In this document: piece after piece, positions 40,340-51,213 of the stretch
Layout of the letters: the number at the start of each line of letters is the position of its first letter
Position numbering within the stretch: position 1 is the first letter of the stretch
DNA from: DAOVXM01 sp963746255
GTDB taxonomy: Bacteria > Chloroflexota > Anaerolineae > Anaerolineales > UBA4823
Assembly (NCBI GenBank): GCA_963746255.1
Contig: CAVVAJ010000009.1
Location: forward strand, 1-64,000
DNA length: 64,000 bases
Direction of reading: 5' to 3'
The notes under the pieces: model-generated
The model's input: only the letters and a program-made list of their open reading frames with translations
The model's database searches: none
Told to the model about the DNA's origin: nothing
Made by a program: the position numbers and the translations under genes

Positions 40340-40735
40340 CTCATACGTGTCTTGCTGTGTCCAACTGATTTTTCCGCTTCAGGATTCCCACCACTCCTTT
40401 TGGTATATCACTGGCAGTAAAAGTAAGATTATCGCCATCAGGTATTGAGGCAGAAAAACTTAATTCCACTTTTTCACCAACGGTTACACTGACGGAAACA
40501 TCACCTTCTATCACCGGTACCCAGTAGACATTATTTACTGTAATTGATATTGTTGTAGTGCTTTCTGCCGTTTTTGTCGGAAAACTTTGGCTGATAGGGT
40601 ATAATCTCCCGCCTGATCAAAATCAGGTGTCCATGAAAATTCTCCATTATCAGGACCCGGATTCCACAATTCGTTGGCACCCCAAAGGAATATTTATGGT
40701 GTATTTGGTTCAGCATATGCTGATGAATAGATGGC
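40340..40735 (-). CDS. Fragment of an Ig-repeat (cadherin-like) secreted protein
   Basis: Reverse-strand translation gives DNGEFSWTPDFDQAGDYTLS, then after an indel TISITVNNVYWVPVIEGDVS and IPDGDNLTFTASDIPKGV. This is the Ig-like repeat found in many large secreted proteins (GEFSWTP...AGxYT...TVNNV). No start or stop belongs to it, and the lines on both sides are unrelated. It seems to be a fourth piece at the chimeric junction. Confidence 0.65.
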
Positions 40736-40737
40736 AG

Positions 40738-41506
40738 CCAGGATATGCTGAAAGAAAAATATCCCGAAGTCATGATCATACAGAACGACAGCAACGTTGG
40801 GTTAGGGAAAGCCAGCAACCAGGGGATTGAAGCTACTTATGGCAGGTATGTACTGCTGTTAAATAATGACACAATAGTTAATGGCCATTCTTTGGATGCA
40901 TTAGTTGATTTATTAGAGGACAATCCGCAAGCAGGTGCTGTCGCTGGAAAATTGCTGAATCCCGATGGGTCATTCCAAGCAGGATATGCAAATTTTTCGA
41001 CATTGTCTGAGGAATTCCTCATTGCAACAGGTTTAGGCAATATGCTGAGAGAAGGATATCCCTCTCATCTTGATTCTGATGACACTCTCAAGTGTGGGTT
41101 GGATGAGTTCCGCATGTTTGTTGCTCAGAAGATCAGCACTTGACGATATCGGGCTGTTAATGAAGAATACTTCATCTACGGTGATGAGGCAGATCTTCAA
41201 TACCGATTACACAAAGCTGGATGGGGAGTTTATTATCTTCCAAACGCTACCACGATACATTATGGCGGACGCAGTATGGATCGCTGGCGCCGTCGCAAAA
41301 TGGTGTATCGCGGCAAAATGATGTTTTATGACAAAAATTACGGACGTGTACCTTCACTAATATTACGGTTCATGCTTGGAATTCTAAGTGCAATAAAGCT
41401 GCTGATATGGGGGATAATATATATCGTTCCAAAGAAAAGGAAAAGGGCAAGCTTAGAGTTAGAATCAAATACCGATGTACTCAAATTGTGTTTGCATTTA
41501 TCATAA
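40738..41506 (+). CDS. Family 2 glycosyltransferase, N-terminus missing (frameshifted)
   Basis: About 255 residues remain. DMLKEKYPEVMIIQNDSNVG and NNDTIVNGHSLDALVDLLE carry the second half of a GT2 donor domain (the NND metal motif). Then come SACLLLRRSALDDIGLL, YGDEADLQYRLHKAGWGVYY and a C-terminal helix pair. This is the rhamnosyl/GT2 subfamily used in polysaccharide synthesis. The first 50-60 residues are absent because the chimeric junction lies at about 40,738. Indels near 41,090, 41,140 and 41,280. Confidence 0.82.
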
Positions 41507-41547
41507 TCATATTTTCTTAACAATTCACATCATTTATTGGAGAATCC

Positions 41548-41829
41548 ATGATGACAATCGAAACCCAGATCAAAGATTTCATCGCCGAGAACCTGCTCTT
41601 CAGCGATAACGGCTTCAAGTACAGCGACCAGGCCTCCTTCCTGGAGGAGGGCATCGTCAACTCGATCGGCGTGCTGGAGCTGGTGGCCTTCGTTGAGGAG
41701 AATTTCGGCTTCACGGTGGATGACATGGATGTCACTCCCGATAACTTCAACTCGGTCGAGAAGCTGGGTGCGTATATCCGGGCGAAGCAAGAGATCCCCT
41801 GCATAGTTCTGCTTGTTAGCGATCAGTAA
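41548..41829 (+). CDS. Acyl carrier protein
   Basis: 93 residues. The carrier motif is GIVNSIGVLEL with the phosphopantetheine serine at residue 39. The last dozen residues (CIVLLVSDQ) look unlike a carrier end, and an indel may have changed them. GC content rises sharply from the GT2 gene to this one. It precedes an AMP-forming ligase, AsnB and NAD synthase, a known gene order in which the ligase loads an acyl or amino acid onto the carrier protein. Ribosome binding site TTGGAG at about 41,536-41,541. Confidence 0.88.
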   Translation: MMTIETQIKDFIAENLLFSDNGFKYSDQASFLEEGIVNSIGVLELVAFVEENFGFTVDDMDVTPDNFNSVEKLGAYIRAKQEIPCIVLLVSDQ

Positions 41830-41830
41830 T

Positions 41831-43439
41831 ATGCCAGAACCAATCCAATCCTTGTGCAGGATTTCCTGGAGCACAGCGCCGAGCGCCTGCCGGATAAGAT
41901 TGCGCTGGTGTTTGGCGACCAGCGGCTGACCTATGCCGAGTTGGACGCCATGGCTAACCGCCTCGCCCAGGCACTGCTGCGCACAGGGAGTGCAGCGCGG
42001 CGACCGGGTGGCCATCTACCTGCAGAACTCGGTCGAGACGGTGGTGGGCATCTTCGCAGCGCTCAAAGCGGGCGGCGTTTTCGTCGTCATCAACCACACC
42101 ACCAAGCACGACAAGCTGGTCTACATCCTCAACAACTGCCGCGCCCAGGCGCTGTTGATCGAATCCCGCCGGGCGGATATGCTGGCGGATCTGCTGCCGG
42201 CCTGCCCGTCCATCGCATATGCGGTCACCTGCGGCGGCCAGACGGAGAACGCGAGATCCCTCGTCGATGGGTTGTAGTTGAGGCATTTGACGACATCCAG
42301 GCCGACTACCCCGCTGAACGCCTCCCCACGCGAAAACATCGACCTGGACCTGGCCTGCCTGATCTACACATCCGGCAGCACCGGGGATCCCAAAGGCGTG
42401 ATGAGCGATCACAGCAACGTCGTCTTTGCGACCGGCTCGATCATCCAGTACCTGGAGAACACGGAAGATGATATCGTCATCGTCGTGCTGCCGCTGTCCT
42501 TCGATTACGGCCTATACCAGCTGCTGATGACCTTCCGGTTCGGCGGCACGCTGGTGCTGGAGCGCGGCTTCGCCTTCCCTGCGGCGATCCTGGGCAAGAT
42601 GGCCAAAGAGCAGGTGACCGGTTTCCCCGGCGTGCCGACCGTCTTCGCCATGCTGCTGCGCATGGACCTGAGCGCATACGACCTGAGCAGCCTGCGCTAC
42701 CTGACCAACACCGCCGCCGCCCTGCCGCCCAGCCATATCATGCAGATCCAGGAGAAGTTCCCCTGGGCGAAGCTCTACTCGATGTACGGGCTTACCGAGA
42801 CGAAGCGCACCCTGTACCTGCCGCCAGACCAGCTGGATATCCGGCCGGGTTCGGTGGGGATCGCGATCCCGGGGACTGAGGTCTGGCTGGAGGACGAGGA
42901 AGGCAACCGCTTGGGCCGCAACGAGATCGGTGAGCTGGTCGTGCGCGGCCGGCATGTGATGCGCGGCTATTGGGAAGACCCTGAGGCGACCGCACGGATG
43001 TTACCGTCCCGGACCACTGCCAGGCGAGCGGTTGTGCTATACTGGCGACCTGTTCCGCATGGACGACGAGGGCTATCTCTACTTTGTCGGGCGCAAGGAC
43101 GATATCATCAAGTGCCGGGGGGAGAAAGTGGCGCCCAAAGAAGTCGAGAATGTGCTCTACGGGCTGCCCGGAGTGGTGGGTGCCGCAGTAGTCGGTGTGC
43201 CGGATCCAATCTTGGGTCAAGTCCCTAAAGCCCTGATCGTCCAGGATGGCTCAGATTTATCCGAAGCGCAGGTGATAGCGCACTGCCGGGCGCATCTCGA
43301 AGACTTCATGGTGCCGAAGTATGTCGAATTTCGCGAAAGTTTACCGCAGACTTCCTCCGGAAAAATTAAAGAAAACCGGTCTGAGCTGAGCTCAACTCGA
43401 ACAAATTCCCTCGAATTCCTATCCATTCTAATAACTTGA
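41831..43439 (+). CDS. AMP-forming acyl/amino-acid:carrier ligase (frameshifted)
   Basis: About 530 residues. An ATG at 41831 (MPEPIQSL) probably leads, with an indel at about 41,853 into VQDFLEHSAERLPDKIAL. Adenylation motifs: LTYAELDAMANRLAQ, LIYTSGSTGDPKGVM (AMP-binding P-loop), YGLTE, YTGDLF, GRKDDIIKCRGEKVAP and the C-terminal catalytic QTSSGKIKEN. Indels near 41,985, 42,265 and 43,010. It sits between a carrier protein and AsnB, so its product is likely passed to the carrier protein. The substrate is not readable. Confidence 0.87.
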
Positions 43440-43452
43440 TACAAATTATTCC

Positions 43453-45495
43453 ATGTGCGGTATTGTCGGCACGCTAAACCTGAGCAAGTTCCATCCCATC
43501 CTAGAAGAAGACCTGCGCCAGATGCTGGCGATGATCCGCCATCGCGGCCCGGACCAGTTCGGCATCTACATTGACGAGCAGATCGGCATGGGCAATGCCA
43601 GGCTGAGCATCCTTGACTTGGAATGCGGCCAGCAGCCGATCTGCAACGAGGACGGCAGCCTGTGGATCGTGTACAACGGCGAGATCTTCAACTACCTCGA
43701 GCTGCGGCCAGAGCTGGAAGCGCGCGGCCACCGTTTCGAGACCAACACCGATACCGAAGTGCTGCTGCACCTGTACGAACAATATGGGCCGGAGTGCCTG
43801 GCACGGCTTAACGGGCAGTTCGCTTTCGCCATCTGGGATGCGAATGAGAATTCGCTCTTCATGGCGCGCGACCGGCTGGGGATCCGCCCCCTGTTCTACA
43901 CTATCGTTGAAGGGGCGCTGATATTCGCATCGGAGATCAAAGCGATCCTGTGCGACCCACGTGTGCGGGCGGAGATCGATCCGCTCACCCTGGAGCAGAT
44001 CTTCACCTACTGGAGCCCGCTCTCTCCACGCACGGCGTTCAAAGATATCCAGGAGCTGCCGCCCGGGCATTACCTGCTGACTGAAGGCCGGGAGGTTGTA
44101 GTCGAGCGATACTGGCAAGTGGATTTTCCTGGGTACCAGGAAAGCGATGATCATCGCGAATTTCCATCTGCAGCCAACCTGACTGAGCTGATGGGGGAAT
44201 TCCGCGAGCTGCTCATCGATGCTGCTCGTCTAAGGCTGCGGGCTGATGTACCTGTTGGTGCGTACCTCAGCGGCGGCTTGGATTCGTCCACGATCGCGGC
44301 GATTATCCGCAACTACTCCGACAGCCGCCTGGATACCTTCTCGATCACCTTTGAGGATCCCAGCTTCGATGAACGCGAATATCAAAACCGGATGGCAGAC
44401 CATCTCGGAACCGACCACCATATCGTCCATGCCACAAATGCTGATATCGGGGAGGTGTTTCCGGATGTGGTCTGGCACGCGGAGACCCCCCTGCTGCGCA
44501 CCTCCCCAGCCCCAATGTTCCTGCTATCCAAGCTGGTGAACTCTTTCGACTACAAAGTCGTGCTGACCGGTGAGGGGGCGGACGAATTTCTGCTCGGATA
44601 CAACATCTTCAAGGAAGCCAAAGTGCGCAACTTTTGGGCGCGCCAACCCGATTCTCAATTCAGGCCCTTGCTACTCAAGCGGCTGTATCCCTACATCAGC
44701 GATCTTGCGGATAGCGGGGGTGATTACTTGAGAGCTTTCTTTGGGCATGAACTGACGAGAATCGAACGCGATGATTATTCACACATGATCCGCTGGCGGA
44801 ATACCAGCCGCGCGAAGCGCTTCTTCTCTTCGGATTTACAGGATGCAATTAACAGCGAACTTGAGTCCATTCATTCGATTCCATACCCAGCAAACTATTG
44901 TCGATGGGACCCGCTCCAGAAAGCACAGTATCTGGAGATATCGATCTTTCTCTCCGAGTACCTGCTTTCCTCGCAGGGTGACCGCATGGCGATGGCGCAT
45001 TCAGTGGAAGGGCGCTTCCCCTTCCTGGATTACCGGGTGGTTGAGTTTTGTAATCGGATGCCAAGCCAATATAAACTGCGCGGGTTGAATGAAAAATATT
45101 TCTTGAAGAAATTGGCCCAAGAATGGGTCCCGCCAGAGATTTGGGACCGGCCCAAAAAACCCTACCGCGCCCCGATCAGGAACAGCTTCTTTGGGGGGCA
45201 TGCACCAGCTTATGTGGGGGACCTGCTATCAGAGGAATCCATCGCGCAATCAGGTCTTTTCAATCCCAAAGCTGTGTCCCAGCTGGTGAGAAAAGTTGAG
45301 TCGGGAAACCCGATCGGGGAGACCGACAACATGGCGATTGTTGGCATCATATCCTCGCTGTTAGTATTCAACCAGTTCGTAAAGGATTTCCGATCGTGCC
45401 CGCCGCTATCAGCGCAAGACGATGTCAAGATATTCCGCAACATCCCCCATTATCGCAACCACCCATTGAGGATACAACACCAGCTTGGAGACTGA
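43453..45495 (+). CDS. asnB: Asparagine synthase (glutamine-hydrolysing)
   Basis: 680 residues, intact. The N-terminal glutaminase starts MCGIVG with catalytic Cys2, followed by HRGPDQFG and NGEIFNYLELR. The synthetase domain has the PPi-loop SGGLDSS at residues 273-279, GEGADEFLLGY and SVEGRFPFLDYRVVEF. AsnB-like enzymes in secondary gene clusters often amidate other acids, so in this cluster the true acceptor may be a sugar acid or carrier-bound acid. Moderately GC-rich. It ends two bases before the nadE ATG. Confidence 0.92.
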   Translation: MCGIVGTLNLSKFHPILEEDLRQMLAMIRHRGPDQFGIYIDEQIGMGNARLSILDLECGQQPICNEDGSLWIVYNGEIFNYLELRPELEARGHRFETNTDTEVLLHLYEQYGPECLARLNGQFAFAIWDANENSLFMARDRLGIRPLFYTIVEGALIFASEIKAILCDPRVRAEIDPLTLEQIFTYWSPLSPRTAFKDIQELPPGHYLLTEGREVVVERYWQVDFPGYQESDDHREFPSAANLTELMGEFRELLIDAARLRLRADVPVGAYLSGGLDSSTIAAIIRNYSDSRLDTFSITFEDPSFDEREYQNRMADHLGTDHHIVHATNADIGEVFPDVVWHAETPLLRTSPAPMFLLSKLVNSFDYKVVLTGEGADEFLLGYNIFKEAKVRNFWARQPDSQFRPLLLKRLYPYISDLADSGGDYLRAFFGHELTRIERDDYSHMIRWRNTSRAKRFFSSDLQDAINSELESIHSIPYPANYCRWDPLQKAQYLEISIFLSEYLLSSQGDRMAMAHSVEGRFPFLDYRVVEFCNRMPSQYKLRGLNEKYFLKKLAQEWVPPEIWDRPKKPYRAPIRNSFFGGHAPAYVGDLLSEESIAQSGLFNPKAVSQLVRKVESGNPIGETDNMAIVGIISSLLVFNQFVKDFRSCPPLSAQDDVKIFRNIPHYRNHPLRIQHQLGD

Positions 45496-45496
45496 A

Positions 45497-46475
45497 ATGA
45501 AATTCAATAAAGACATTCTTAAGATAGATCCGGAAGCGGAGACCGAAAGGATCGTAACAGCGCTGAGAAGTGAGGTACACCAAGCGATGCGGCGCTATGG
45601 TGGTGTGGTCGGTATCAGCGGAGGGATTGATTCGTCGGTAGTATTTGCCCTGTGTGTGCGAGCGTTCCGTCCGCAGAGGCTCGTGGGGGTCATCATGCCC
45701 GAGTATGATTCAGAACCGGAGAGCGAGGAGCTGGCAAGGATGCTCGCAGCGCATTATGGGGTTGAACCAATAATCGAGAACATGTCGCCTGCTTTGGAAG
45801 GTTTTGGCTGTTATCCGCGCCGGGACGAGGCGATTAAACGTATCTTCCCCGAGTATGACCCTAGTGCAGGGTTTACGGCAAAAATCGGTTTGCCACAAAA
45901 TGTCCTGGACGAAGATACTCTCAATGTATTTCACCTGACGATTGTCACACCAGATGGGGAGGAGAAAACGAAGCGCCTGTCGATCAAGGAATACTTCCAA
46001 ATTGTAGCCGCATCAAACTTTAAACAGCGCTCGAGGATGGTCATGCTCTACTACCATGCTGAGCTGCGCAACTATGCTGTCATCGGGACCGGAAATAAAA
46101 ATGAACACGAACAGGGCTTTTTTGTGAAATATGGCGATGGTGGAGTGGACATCCAACCAATCGCTCATCTTTACAAAACCCAGGTTTACCAGCTTGCCCG
46201 CTACCTAGAGGTGCCCAAAGAGATTCAGGAGCGTACACCGACAACGGATACGTACAGCGCGACGAGCACCCAACAGGAGTTCTTCTACCGGTTGCCATTT
46301 GAGGTCATGGACCTGTTGTGGTATGCTCAGGAGCATGATATACCGATGTCTGAAATCACCCAAGTTATGGATTGACTGAAGCACAAGTTATTGCGGGCAT
46401 TTGCTCGATTTCACTAGCAAGCAGCGTACGACAGAATACTTACGCATGCCCCCCGCCTTTATCCCGGGAGCATAA
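45497..46475 (+). CDS. nadE: NAD(+) synthase-like ATP pyrophosphatase (frameshifted C-terminus)
   Basis: About 325 residues. I choose ATG 45497 (MKFNKDIL) over the upstream frame that overlaps asnB. PPi-loop SGGIDSS at 41-47, then GVIMPEYDSEPESEELARML, ARYLEVPKEIQERTPTTDTYS and the ammonia/NAD site NKNEHEQGF. The open frame stops at 46,374, but a second frame continues with TTEYLRMPPAFIPGA to a TAA at 46473, so an indel sits near 46,372-46,430. There is no glutaminase domain; ammonia may come from the neighbouring AsnB-type enzyme. Confidence 0.88.
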
Positions 46476-46536
46476 ACTAAACAAAATATATTCATATCGC
46501 TATTATTTGATTTTTTCGACATACCAAGGAGCACGA

Positions 46537-48378
46537 ATGAAAACTTTGCGATTATTGGTAGTTTTATCAGCTGGATTACTTCTCGTGGGTGGCACTATCG
46601 CGATGCTGAATTACCCAGCCCGCGCCCAGGACAGCCGCAGCTATCTCCACCTTGAACCGCCTGCCGCTCCCAATCCCGCAGCTAGCACCCAACAAACATC
46701 TACTGCGAAGATTGATGCGGTTACCGCAGGCGAAATCATTTCCAATACTTTAGGGGATGGTGACAACCAAATTCATGGGTTGATCTATCACAATGGTTTC
46801 TTATGGGCATCAACCCGTACCTACCCAGCCCGGGTGCTAAAAATCAATCCTGAAACGCTTGCTGTAGAGGACAGTGTTGAATTAGATGAGGGGCAGAATG
46901 AAGGCGAGGATATCGTCTATGCAAATGGCTACCTGTGGGTGGTCCTGTTTCCAACGCCTAATCAATTCGATGCAGCCCAACTGATAAGAGTTGACCCGAC
47001 TGCGAATACATTGTCAGCGACGACCGCTATCACTATTCAGAGCGGATGAATTGACCAATGGTACATCACTCGAGTATGCCTTTCGACTTCTTATGGGTGG
47101 GTGGTTTAGGGAAAATTGCTAAAGTAGATATCTCTGAACCGTTATACCCCGACATACGAAATATTGATTACTCTGCACTTGCCCTAGAAAACCATCTGAG
47201 TCTTCTTTAGCTCGCTTAAGAGCAGCGTAGACTCACTTTGGGGGGCGATGGTCCATTTCTCAGAGGATAGTGAAATGTTTACGGAGGGGACTGTGATAAA
47301 AATTGATCCAGATTCCCCCGGTGATACGTACATTACAAAAACGGTACCAGCTTTATTCCCAGACGATACAACATACATAAATGGGCATTATTACATCAGC
47401 AGTGAGGACGATCCACCTGAGATACTCAGCCTTCGGATCTATATAAGTTTGCTGATGACCTATCAGGTCCTACGAATTACACCGGCTTTCAGCAGAGCAT
47501 CTTACGGTACATTTCTAAATCCCCTTGGACCCCGAAAGCATCTGGGGAGTCTATGTCAGTTATCCGATTACATTGAATGTAACAATTCCAGGGGCGATTA
47601 AGAAATTTGATTTGAGCCCACAGCAATTGTTACTCTCTACTTTACCGACCACACTTCGCTGAGCCCATCCGAACTAGCATTCGATGAGTCTGGCAATATG
47701 TATGCCGTCACCTGGCAGTCACCAGCAGGAATTATAAAATATCCTGCGCCGATCAGTATCCTAGATCTAAGCGTAAACCGATCCGAGTTAGACGCAGTGC
47801 TTAGCTGGTCTCATAGTGAAGGCAATGCTAGTAAGTATCAGGTATGGCGTAGTGCTGATCCAGGCTTTTCTCCGGGTGATTTGGGCGTCTGCGAAAATCG
47901 CAGAAGTTTTACCTCTTAGCAGCACGGTTACTTACACGGATACTGAAGTTGTTGGAGATCTCGGGATCAATTACACATACGGGATCAAGTCTGTAAATGA
48001 GTACGGGTTAGTATCTCCCCTCTCAAACCGTGCTACACTCTTAATGTATCCGGCCGATACTACGACATCGATAAATATCACATACTCCTAACCCATCCGA
48101 ATTCGGTCAGGACGGTTAGCATCTCCTTCTCAACGATATCGGACATTGGCACACCGACTGGTGTCGTGACTGTAACTGATGGGATTAATGGTGTGCCGGT
48201 ACCGTTATTGATGGATGGTGTAAGATTACATTCATAACGAGTGGAACAAAAATATTCGAAGCCACTTATTCTGGTGATCCATACTTCAACAGCAGCAGAT
48301 CTCCACGAGGTAACACATATCGTGAATGATCCAAGTGAACCTTGGACATTTATCCACCTACCACTCGTTCTGCGATAA
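46537..48378 (+). CDS. Large secreted beta-rich protein (frameshifted)
   Basis: Pieces in all three frames make one exported protein of about 600 residues. ATG 46537 has AAGGAG upstream and is followed by a signal peptide (LLVVLSAGLLLVGGTIAML). The first part (IHGLIYHNGFLWASTRTYPA, YANGYLWVVLF) looks like NHL/beta-propeller repeats. The middle is fibronectin-like (SKYQVWRSADPGFSPGDLG, YTYGIKSVNEYGLVSP). The end is an Ig-like repeat (GTPTGVVTVTDGINGVPVP) closed by FIHLPLVLR. This kind of PLVLR tail is common on Anaerolineae exported proteins. At least eight indels. Confidence 0.65.
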
Positions 48379-48425
48379 CCGATGGAGTTTCTTTCTGATT
48401 AGATCGCGTAAATGGACAGGTGATT

Positions 48426-48710
48426 ATGAACCCAATAAAAGAAAATTCTATTGTACAAGTGAATGATGATCATATCGCTGGTGATCTGCTTGATGGCGAA
48501 ATTGTCATTATGAATAAGCAAGATAATGTCTACTATGGCCTCAATGATGTCGGGGGACGAATTTGGCAGCTGATCAAAGAACCGCGCCCAGTATCAGATC
48601 TGATCGATACCTTAATGGAAGAGTATGAAGTCGATCGCCCAACATGTACAAGCGAGGTTATGGCACTGCTGAACGATATGGCAGAGAGAGGCTTGATTAC
48701 CCAGCAATAA
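48426..48710 (+). CDS. PqqD-like RiPP recognition protein (lasso B1)
   Basis: 94 residues, the RRE fold: residues 5-30 NSIVQVNDDHIAGDLLDGEI, then YYGLNDVGGRIWQLIKE and the helical end EVMALLNDMAERGLITQ. PqqD-type proteins bind the leader of a ribosomal peptide precursor and hand it to the processing enzymes. The stop TAA overlaps the ATG of the next gene by one base, typical of B1-B2 pairs in lasso peptide clusters. Confidence 0.88.
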   Translation: MNPIKENSIVQVNDDHIAGDLLDGEIVIMNKQDNVYYGLNDVGGRIWQLIKEPRPVSDLIDTLMEEYEVDRPTCTSEVMALLNDMAERGLITQQ

Positions 48711-49158
48711 TGGGACCAATTCGGGGATTTTTCCAACTACCCTTAGCAAAAAAGCGGCTCATTATTGAAGCAACTGGACTGATTTTTATACCAGGCTCGG
48801 TCTGTACCTGACATCCGTTCAAAAGCTGCAATCGTTCTATCAGCGATTCTCCAACATTGATAACTCGCAAAACCCAGGAAAAAATTCTACAGAATCAGAC
48901 ATTACCTGGTCAATTAATTCCATTGGTCAGAAGCTCTTCAAAGACGATACCTGTTTAGTCATCGCAATTGCTGGTCAGGCTCTGCTTAACTACCATGGGA
49001 TACCAGCAAGGCTTCAACTCGGTTGCTTATTAGCTGAGGACAAGTCGATATTCGCCCATGCCTGGGTCGAATGTGAGGGCGAGGTCGTCATCGGTGGTAC
49101 GAAGCGAGAAATTAGCAGATATACCCCGCTAACAGACATAAGAGAGGTCCGGATTTGA
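48710..49158 (+). CDS. Lasso-type leader peptidase B2 (transglutaminase-like, frameshifted)
   Basis: About 149 residues. The N-terminal LPLAKKRLIIEATGLIFI is the usual membrane-near helix; an indel near 48,793 leads into TRLGLYLTSVQKLQS. The Cys-His-Asp protease fold shows as DDTCLVIAIAGQALL (catalytic Cys), IPARLQLGCLLA and FAHAWVECEGEVVIGG (catalytic His). B2 proteins cut the leader from the precursor. It overlaps B1 at its start and the cyclase at its end. Confidence 0.87.
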
Positions 49159-51061
49159 GCGCCATAGCTGGCGTGTACGCCCTCGATGGCAGAAATATCG
49201 AACCAAACGAAATCGAAGGTATGCTAGCAGCCCTCAGTCATCGGGGTCCAGACAAGAGCGGGCATTGGGTTTCAGCATCCATTGGCTTAGGCAGCAACAT
49301 ACTTTGGTCAACCCAAGAATCACTGAATGAGAAGCTCCCTTTAGTTTATACACAGCAGGGGATTGTACTTACAGCAGATGCACGCATCGACAATCGCGAT
49401 GAGCTTTGCAAGGTACTACGCATCGAGAACCGTCAAGATGAAAACATTCCTGATAGCGAGATCATCTTAAGAGCATATCTCTATTGGGGGACACAATGTC
49501 CAGAGAAGTTAATCGGGGACTTTTCTTTCGTAATTTGGGACCAAAACGAACATAAATTGTTCTGTGCGCGCGATCACTTTGGCATCAAACCTCTCTATTA
49601 TTATCGCTCGGCGAATACGTTCGCATTTGCTTCAGAGGCAAAGGCACTCTTAGAGCTCAACTATGTACCGCGTAAGATTAATGAAGTCTATATTGCTGAA
49701 TTACTTAACCCAGACATTTTCTGATAATAGTCATCACATCATTTCAAGATATCTACCGCCTTCCTCCAGCACATAGCTTGATTATTAAGCAAGGAGGAAT
49801 CCAATCTCACAAGTACTGGCAGCTTGACCCGAAACGGGAAATTGCACATAGAACAGAAGATGAGTATGCGAGCGAGTTCCACCAGATTTTTCAAGAGGCT
49901 GTAAACTGCCGGCTCCGTTCTGTATATCCGCTGGGATTTTCCCTAAGTGGAGGACTTGATTCCTCATCAATCGTATGCATGGCAGACAAGCAGAGCAGCG
50001 TTGAATGCAACTCCAAATATCAAACATTTTCAGCCACCTTTCCAGATCTGCCGAAGGATATACAAAACAGAGTAGATGAACGAGCCTATATTGACGTGGT
50101 CCGTGCCAAATGTAATATGGATTCTCTTTTCATTTTTGCAGATCACCTCAATCCGATTATTGATCCGGAAATACTTTACCAGCACGTTGATGAACTTTAC
50201 TTTGCGCCTAACCTATTCATGTATTGGGAGCTTTATCGAGCTGCACGAGAACAAGGAATTCGTGTCTTCCTTGATGGCATCGATGGAGATGTGACCGTCT
50301 CCCACGGGCTCGAATACCTACCTGACTTGGTACGGTCCTGCAAATGGGGCACACTGTATCATGAAGCACAAGGATATACGCAACGATTTGGGGGAAATAA
50401 TCCTTTCAAGCTTATATGGAAGTATGGAGTGCACCCACTGATCCCGGTAACACTACTGGATCGAATCCGGTCATCCAGAGGGAAAGATTTCCGGTATGGA
50501 TCGATAATTAATCCCAACCTGGCGAGAAGAATTGAGCTATCTGAGCAAATACAACATAAGGAAGGAAAGAACAATTTCCGACTCACGGCAAGAGAAAGAC
50601 ATCAACAAGAACTTGAGTCTCCCCAATTAACGCTAGATCTTGAATTGCTTGATAAAGTATCAGCAGCATTTTCAATTGAGACGCGTCATCCTTTCTTCGA
50701 TAAACGCTTGGTCGAATTTTGCCTGGCTGTTCCAGCAGAGCAGAAACTTTCCCGTGGCTGGACCAGATATGTTTTCCGGCGTGCAATGATGAACTTGGTG
50801 CCAGAACAAATCTGCTGGAGAACAACAAAAGCTGACTTCAGCGTTAACTTTAAACATGCAATTAAAAAGTTAGATAAAGCGTCACTGAAACAGCTGCTGT
50901 TTTCCGAGACTCAGCTTATCAAGCCATATATAAATATTCCAAAATTGGATACCACTTATCAGCGAATCATATCTCAACCTGAAATATGCATCCAAGACGC
51001 ACTAATTGTCTATGGAGCTACAACGTTTAATCCGTGGCTGAGAAAATACTCTCCAATCTAA
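49155..51061 (+). CDS. AsnB-like lasso macrocyclase (frameshifted)
   Basis: About 635 residues: a glutaminase-like half (49155 to about 49,730) and the synthetase half (to 51,061), joined by an indel near 49,728. The start reads MSAIAG, so the catalytic Cys of AsnB is replaced by Ser; this is usual in lasso cyclases, which do not use glutamine. The PPi-loop is SLSGGLDSSSIV, and FLDGIDGDVTVSHG and FSIETRHPFFDKRLVEFC follow. The expected reaction is ATP-driven bond formation in the precursor core. The TTG start overlaps the B2 stop. Confidence 0.88.
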
Positions 51062-51152
51062 AGGATATTTTAAGATTCGCAGTGTATACTATGAAGTAAA
51101 TAGTTCCGTGACATGGAAATGCTCGAAAAATAATAGTACTACTTTAGTCCTA

Positions 51153-51181
51153 TTGACAATTGTCAGGATCTTAGGTATAAG
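51153..51181 (+). promoter_or_regulatory. Promoter of the precursor peptide with palindrome over the -35
   Basis: TTGACA (51153-51158) and TATAAG (51176-51181) with exactly 17 bases between them form a near-consensus housekeeping promoter 33 bases before the precursor ATG. The -35 box is inside the perfect 12-base palindrome TGACAATTGTCA (51154-51165), a plausible operator. This gives the precursor its own promoter inside the cluster. Confidence 0.75.
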
Positions 51182-51213
51182 TAGAGTATTAAAGCATTAC
51201 AAGGTTGGCAACT

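Noticed and set aside
40045..40344. Reverse-strand frame of 99 codons over the pgk fragment
   Set aside because: Shadow of a GC-rich coding strand; low-complexity Pro/Ser/Ala translation, while the forward strand has clear Pgk motifs.
42512..43220. Antisense frames of more than 140 codons inside the AMP ligase
   Set aside because: Same reason: the sense strand carries all adenylation motifs and the antisense translations show no family features.
43501..44154. Reverse-strand frame of 217 codons inside asnB
   Set aside because: The forward strand encodes intact AsnB; long antisense frames are common in GC-rich genes.
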